Below, piece by piece: positions 60,779 through 64,000 of a DNA stretch of 64,000 bases; the first letter of the stretch is position 1, and the number at the start of each line of letters is the position of its first letter. This DNA comes from Alisma plantago-aquatica (lineage: Eukaryota > Streptophyta > Magnoliopsida > Alismatales > Alismataceae). A model generated the notes under the pieces. The model made no database searches and was not told where the DNA came from. It saw only the letters and a program-made list of their open reading frames with translations. Location: the NCBI GenBank assembly GCA_963693085.1, contig OY856413.1, forward strand, positions 544,654,379-544,718,378, given 5' to 3'. Made by a program: the position numbers and the translations under genes.

Positions 60779-63407
60779 CATGTTACACTGAACGAGATTA
60801 TTCAAAACATAAAACACAATCAATCACTAATTAATCACATACCTAAAAATGTGGGTAAATTAAAACCGATTTCAACATCAACACCCGCTTAGAAACATTT
60901 GCTTAAGAGACAAAACGTCTTTCTTGTATCAATACTATGTCAAGAATTCAATACAAATTATTTAATCACCTTAGCCTCCACATATATACACAGGAAAACA
61001 ATATTCATATATGCCACATAGACAAGCATTAATATGCTAACAAAAGTTTGATTCATTTGAGACACCATATACAACTTTTCCTGCCCGAACTTGAGAGTAT
61101 AGGGATGACTCTAGGACACACTAGACATCTAATCAATTTTCTCAAAGATTCATTACTATAGCTCCACTTTGCTGCCACATGTTTGTTTTCATCACTTCCG
61201 ATTACTTAAAAAAATGTGGCGAACCAAAAGGGTGAGACCCATGTCCCAACAAGAGATATAACCTCCAACAACATTTATTGATTCCAACATTTTTAGGTAA
61301 TGAGATAGTTTAAGTAGTTTAATCATATATAAAAAATAGGCTCAGCAACACTGATGATTAACAAAATACATAAAGGAGCTGATAACATTTATCATCATCA
61401 AGTTGACTATCATCATTTTCCTTATTAACCGTATAAGAGATTCAATAGCATATGCATAACTAGCATAAGCAAGTCTAGTAGCATATTATCACTATTAACA
61501 TGAATAAGTCTAGAATCATAAGCATATCTAACAACATTATCATGTCTAACAGTTTGAATAGATCAATATCATAAGCAGAGCTATCAACATAAGCATCATT
61601 AGCAGTATAGGCATTTGTAATTATAGAGGCATGGCTATCATGCTAAACATAACTAACAACATGATATAGCTAGCATCATAATTATAATTAGCAGTAGCAG
61701 TATGGATATCAACATAAGCATGACTATTGTATGTACACAATTACAATCTTAAGCATATCCACAACATAAGTATAATTACTATCTCTATATTTCACTAAGC
61801 ATCTTCTTTATGTAAAGAGAACAAACAAGGGTCATCATCCAGTGTGAAGCATAGTGTATAACCCTAAATAGATATGTTATATGGTTGTATTAAATCTTTT
61901 ATTATTCCTTGAGGAATTTGAGGATACCACTCAAAATCCAACTTACCACTGCTAAGTCGAAATCAGTGCCATACAAGATCTATGAAGAGTAGGACTCCTT
62001 AGATCTTCTCAACCCCCAGTCAGTACGGGTCTGCCACAATTACCCATAAGGTCAAGCTGCTAACAGCCTAGTCCATCCTTGGTATAGGTCATGACATTAG
62101 TGAAAGTAGGTGGGTATGCATACCCTACCATCCGAGGTACAACCACCGTTGTCCTCCAATCTCATCACTTATATAATCACCGAGACACGACCGCAATCGT
62201 TCTCAAACTGAGGGCTAGGTATGACCACAGTCATCCTCCCTAAACACTTGAATTCAGGATGATAGGAACCACACATACTCATCAGTATGTGGTCCGAGTT
62301 TCCCTTAGGAATACTCATTTCACCATCTGACAAGTTATGACACTCAGATGGATCTATGGCACAGGGCACTACATGATTAGAGTTTCACTTGATTAATTAT
62401 GCCAATTGGGTGAATTAAGGATGCATCAAACAAGTGGGCATACAAACCCTAATTCACTTCTAACAAGAATATAAATATCACAACTTCAAAAGATATAAAA
62501 CATGTGAAACATAATTTCTCATCACGTCATCACATGGTACTATTCACTTGCCATTCATGAGGCTACACTAGTCATCATACTATCACAAGATATAAATCCT
62601 TTTCATAATATCATAGGGTATCAACCCTTATCAATACACTAGGATTATACCTCATTCAGGGCTCAACCATGCCCAAAGGTCATTAAGACCATCATACTAT
62701 TCCCTACAAGATCATCATTATCTTTGCATGCTTCATAACAAGGCTCAACAACATCACTTACATATAATATACTGAATCAACATAATATTGCATTAATGAG
62801 ATAGGATATATCCATAAACAATCATAGCAGGGTTATATTAATATTAAGAACATTCCTTTATTACGTCAACATGCAAGGAATCTAGACATGATTAACCCTC
62901 ATCATATTCATAATGCACATGTTTAGCATAAGAAAGTATCAACCATGTGGCTATGATAATCAAAAATTAACATATTAAGGTTATGATCATATTAAGGAGG
63001 TTATTTCACCATCATTCCGTCATACAAGAATGTTAAACATGAATACTCATCTTTATCTATTTGGATTATAGTTAGGTTCACATCATCACCATTGCATCAA
63101 GTGATAAATTGCAAAGAAAACCTATGTTTAAGTTATTCCTAAGGAATAATGTTCCATGTTCTAATCCAACCATTGCATCAAGTGATAAATTGCAAAGAAA
63201 ACCTCTTAATTGGGTAAATTATAGAAAAATACAAAATGTGCATAAAATTGCATAACTTGCTCAACCAGTATCCAAATTGGACCAAATTTGAAACTTAATC
63301 TTGTATTATGATTTCAAAGCATATAAAAAGATTAGATTAGGGTTATAATAATTCAATTATGATAATTAATCTTATTCAACTCATTAAGCATGTTTAGGGG
63401 CCTTATA
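60779..63407 (-). mobile_element. Level 1 5' LTR, main part, internally deleted
   Basis: It matches 5661-7979 of the left LTR as far as 63080, then resumes at 63181 with the part matching 10225-10451. About 2.2 kb is missing and a 100-bp patchwork lies between. It ends ggggccttata, where the last C of the terminal CA (as TG on the other strand) has mutated. Confidence 0.85.
63081..63180. repeat. Deletion scar with duplicated filler
   Basis: A 36-bp block (63088-63123) recurs at 63169-63204. Between them lies ttattcctaaggaataatg, resembling 9249-9267 of the other LTR. The block itself joins words found near 8787 and 10225 there. Confidence 0.7.
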
Positions 63408-63412
63408 GAGAT
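63408..63412. repeat. TSD GAGAT, right copy (level 1)
   Basis: Pairs with 5648-5652. Confidence 0.85.
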
Positions 63413-64000
63413 CCTGAACCAGAGACTAGGAACTGACACAATAGAATTCAATGTATTCAAGAGTCTCAAGGATCCCTGTTTTGAAGCAAATTGCTACCTC
63501 ATCAATTTTGTTGAAAAGATGGCACAGTATAGTAAGGAGATCCTACTTTAAAGGACCCTCTTGAGACTATGCTCATCATCCCGAACACCCATGAGCTGAA
63601 TGATGAACAAGTAGAGTAGTTTCTTCTTCACTTAGACTCTTTTGAGGAGGACCCTGAAGCTAAGTTCTAAGAACTAAAATTTTTCATCATCATCAAATAA
63701 GAAGACAAGGAATCCAAAACACCTTATATGAAGCCTCCTTCTAAGGGGATAAAATATGTATTCTTAGATGTGAAAGAAGTTGGTCCTATCATCATGAATG
63801 CAGATATCACAAGCAAGAAGAGGAAAAACTATTGAATGATCTAAGAAAGAGGAATATGGAATTAGGCTATAAAGTAATTGATTTGACTAGAGCAATTGAA
63901 ATCTATGCATGAATTACATCAACATGATCGACAACTACAATCCCTCAATTGAGCCTCAAAATAAGATGACTCCAATCATGAAGGAAGTTTGCACAAGAAG
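63413..64000 (+). pseudogene. pol: Level 0 protease end and protease-RT connector, resumed
   Basis: The translation continues the domain cut at 5652. The segment just after the TSD lines up with the end of the protease and the block at 19000-19090. Later LHLDSFEEDPEA, KYVFLDVKE and GYKVIDLT-type blocks line up with 19160-19440. Stops and frame changes are frequent. The element runs past the window end, so its RT, integrase and 3' LTR should lie to the right. Confidence 0.8.

Larger units (their letters stand above)
5653..63407 (-). mobile_element. Level 1 LTR retrotransposon, minus strand, split by later insertions
   Basis: Ends are defined by similar LTRs (5653-10451; 38034-38041 plus 60779-63407), a perfect 5-bp TSD (GAGAT), and continuous Athila-like homology of the host sequence across the two sides. 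A primer site complementary to initiator tRNA-Met lies next to the right LTR, so the element reads on the minus strand. Removing the nested insertions leaves roughly 10 kb of internal DNA with no recognisable gag, protease, reverse transcriptase or integrase, so it was non-autonomous or is decayed beyond recognition. Some level 2 insertions sit in its interior and one in its right LTR. Confidence 0.85.

Overview
The window looks like gene-poor, repeat-packed nuclear DNA of a flowering plant. It holds plant-type LTR retrotransposons (an Athila-like Ty3/Gypsy element with a tRNA-Asp type primer site, and LARD-like elements with initiator-Met primer sites), a plant hAT-type MITE, a LINE-like retroposon and AT-rich filler. 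I recognise no intact host gene, rRNA, tRNA or CRISPR array. The species cannot be told from the sequence.

Almost everything is one nested insertion stack, resolved by perfect target-site duplications (TSDs). Level 0 is an old, decayed Athila-like element on the + strand. Its LTR, gag and protease remnants lie at about 1200-5652. The same reading resumes at 63413 and runs off the window. Level 1 is a large minus-strand LTR element (5653-63407, TSD GAGAT) that split level 0 inside its protease remnant. It has a 4.8-kb LTR on the left, a deleted LTR on the right, and no recognisable gag or pol.

Level 2 comprises four insertions into level 1. They are a LINE-like retroposon (11483-12379, 16-bp TSD), an hAT-type MITE (13368-13920, 8-bp TSD), a complete Athila-like element (14384-30917, TSD AGAAC) and a LARD-like element (38042-60773, TSD GAGAA) that landed in level 1's right LTR. 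Level 3 is a second LARD-like element of the same family in reverse orientation (44321-55142, TSD ACATG) inside the level 2 LARD.

The Athila-like element at 14384-30917 is the only coding-rich part. From 5' to 3' it has an LTR, tRNA-Asp primer site, gag with a CCHC zinc knuckle, aspartic protease, reverse transcriptase, RNase H and integrase, all broken by stops and a few frameshifts. Beyond pol it carries about 5 kb of extra coding sequence: a second TATA-type promoter with palindromic repeats, a probable splice acceptor, an Athila ORF1-like domain, a proline-rich and coiled-coil acidic region, and two consecutive Ulp1-like (C48) cysteine protease domains. A 3' UTR with duplicated hairpins, a second polypurine tract, the true polypurine tract and the 3' LTR follow.

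The strongest leads for something unusual are the paired Ulp1-like domains, the palindrome motif shared by the LTR promoter and the internal promoter, and a 1,359-bp near-identical patch shared by the two LTRs of the level 2 LARD, which looks like a recent templated copy.
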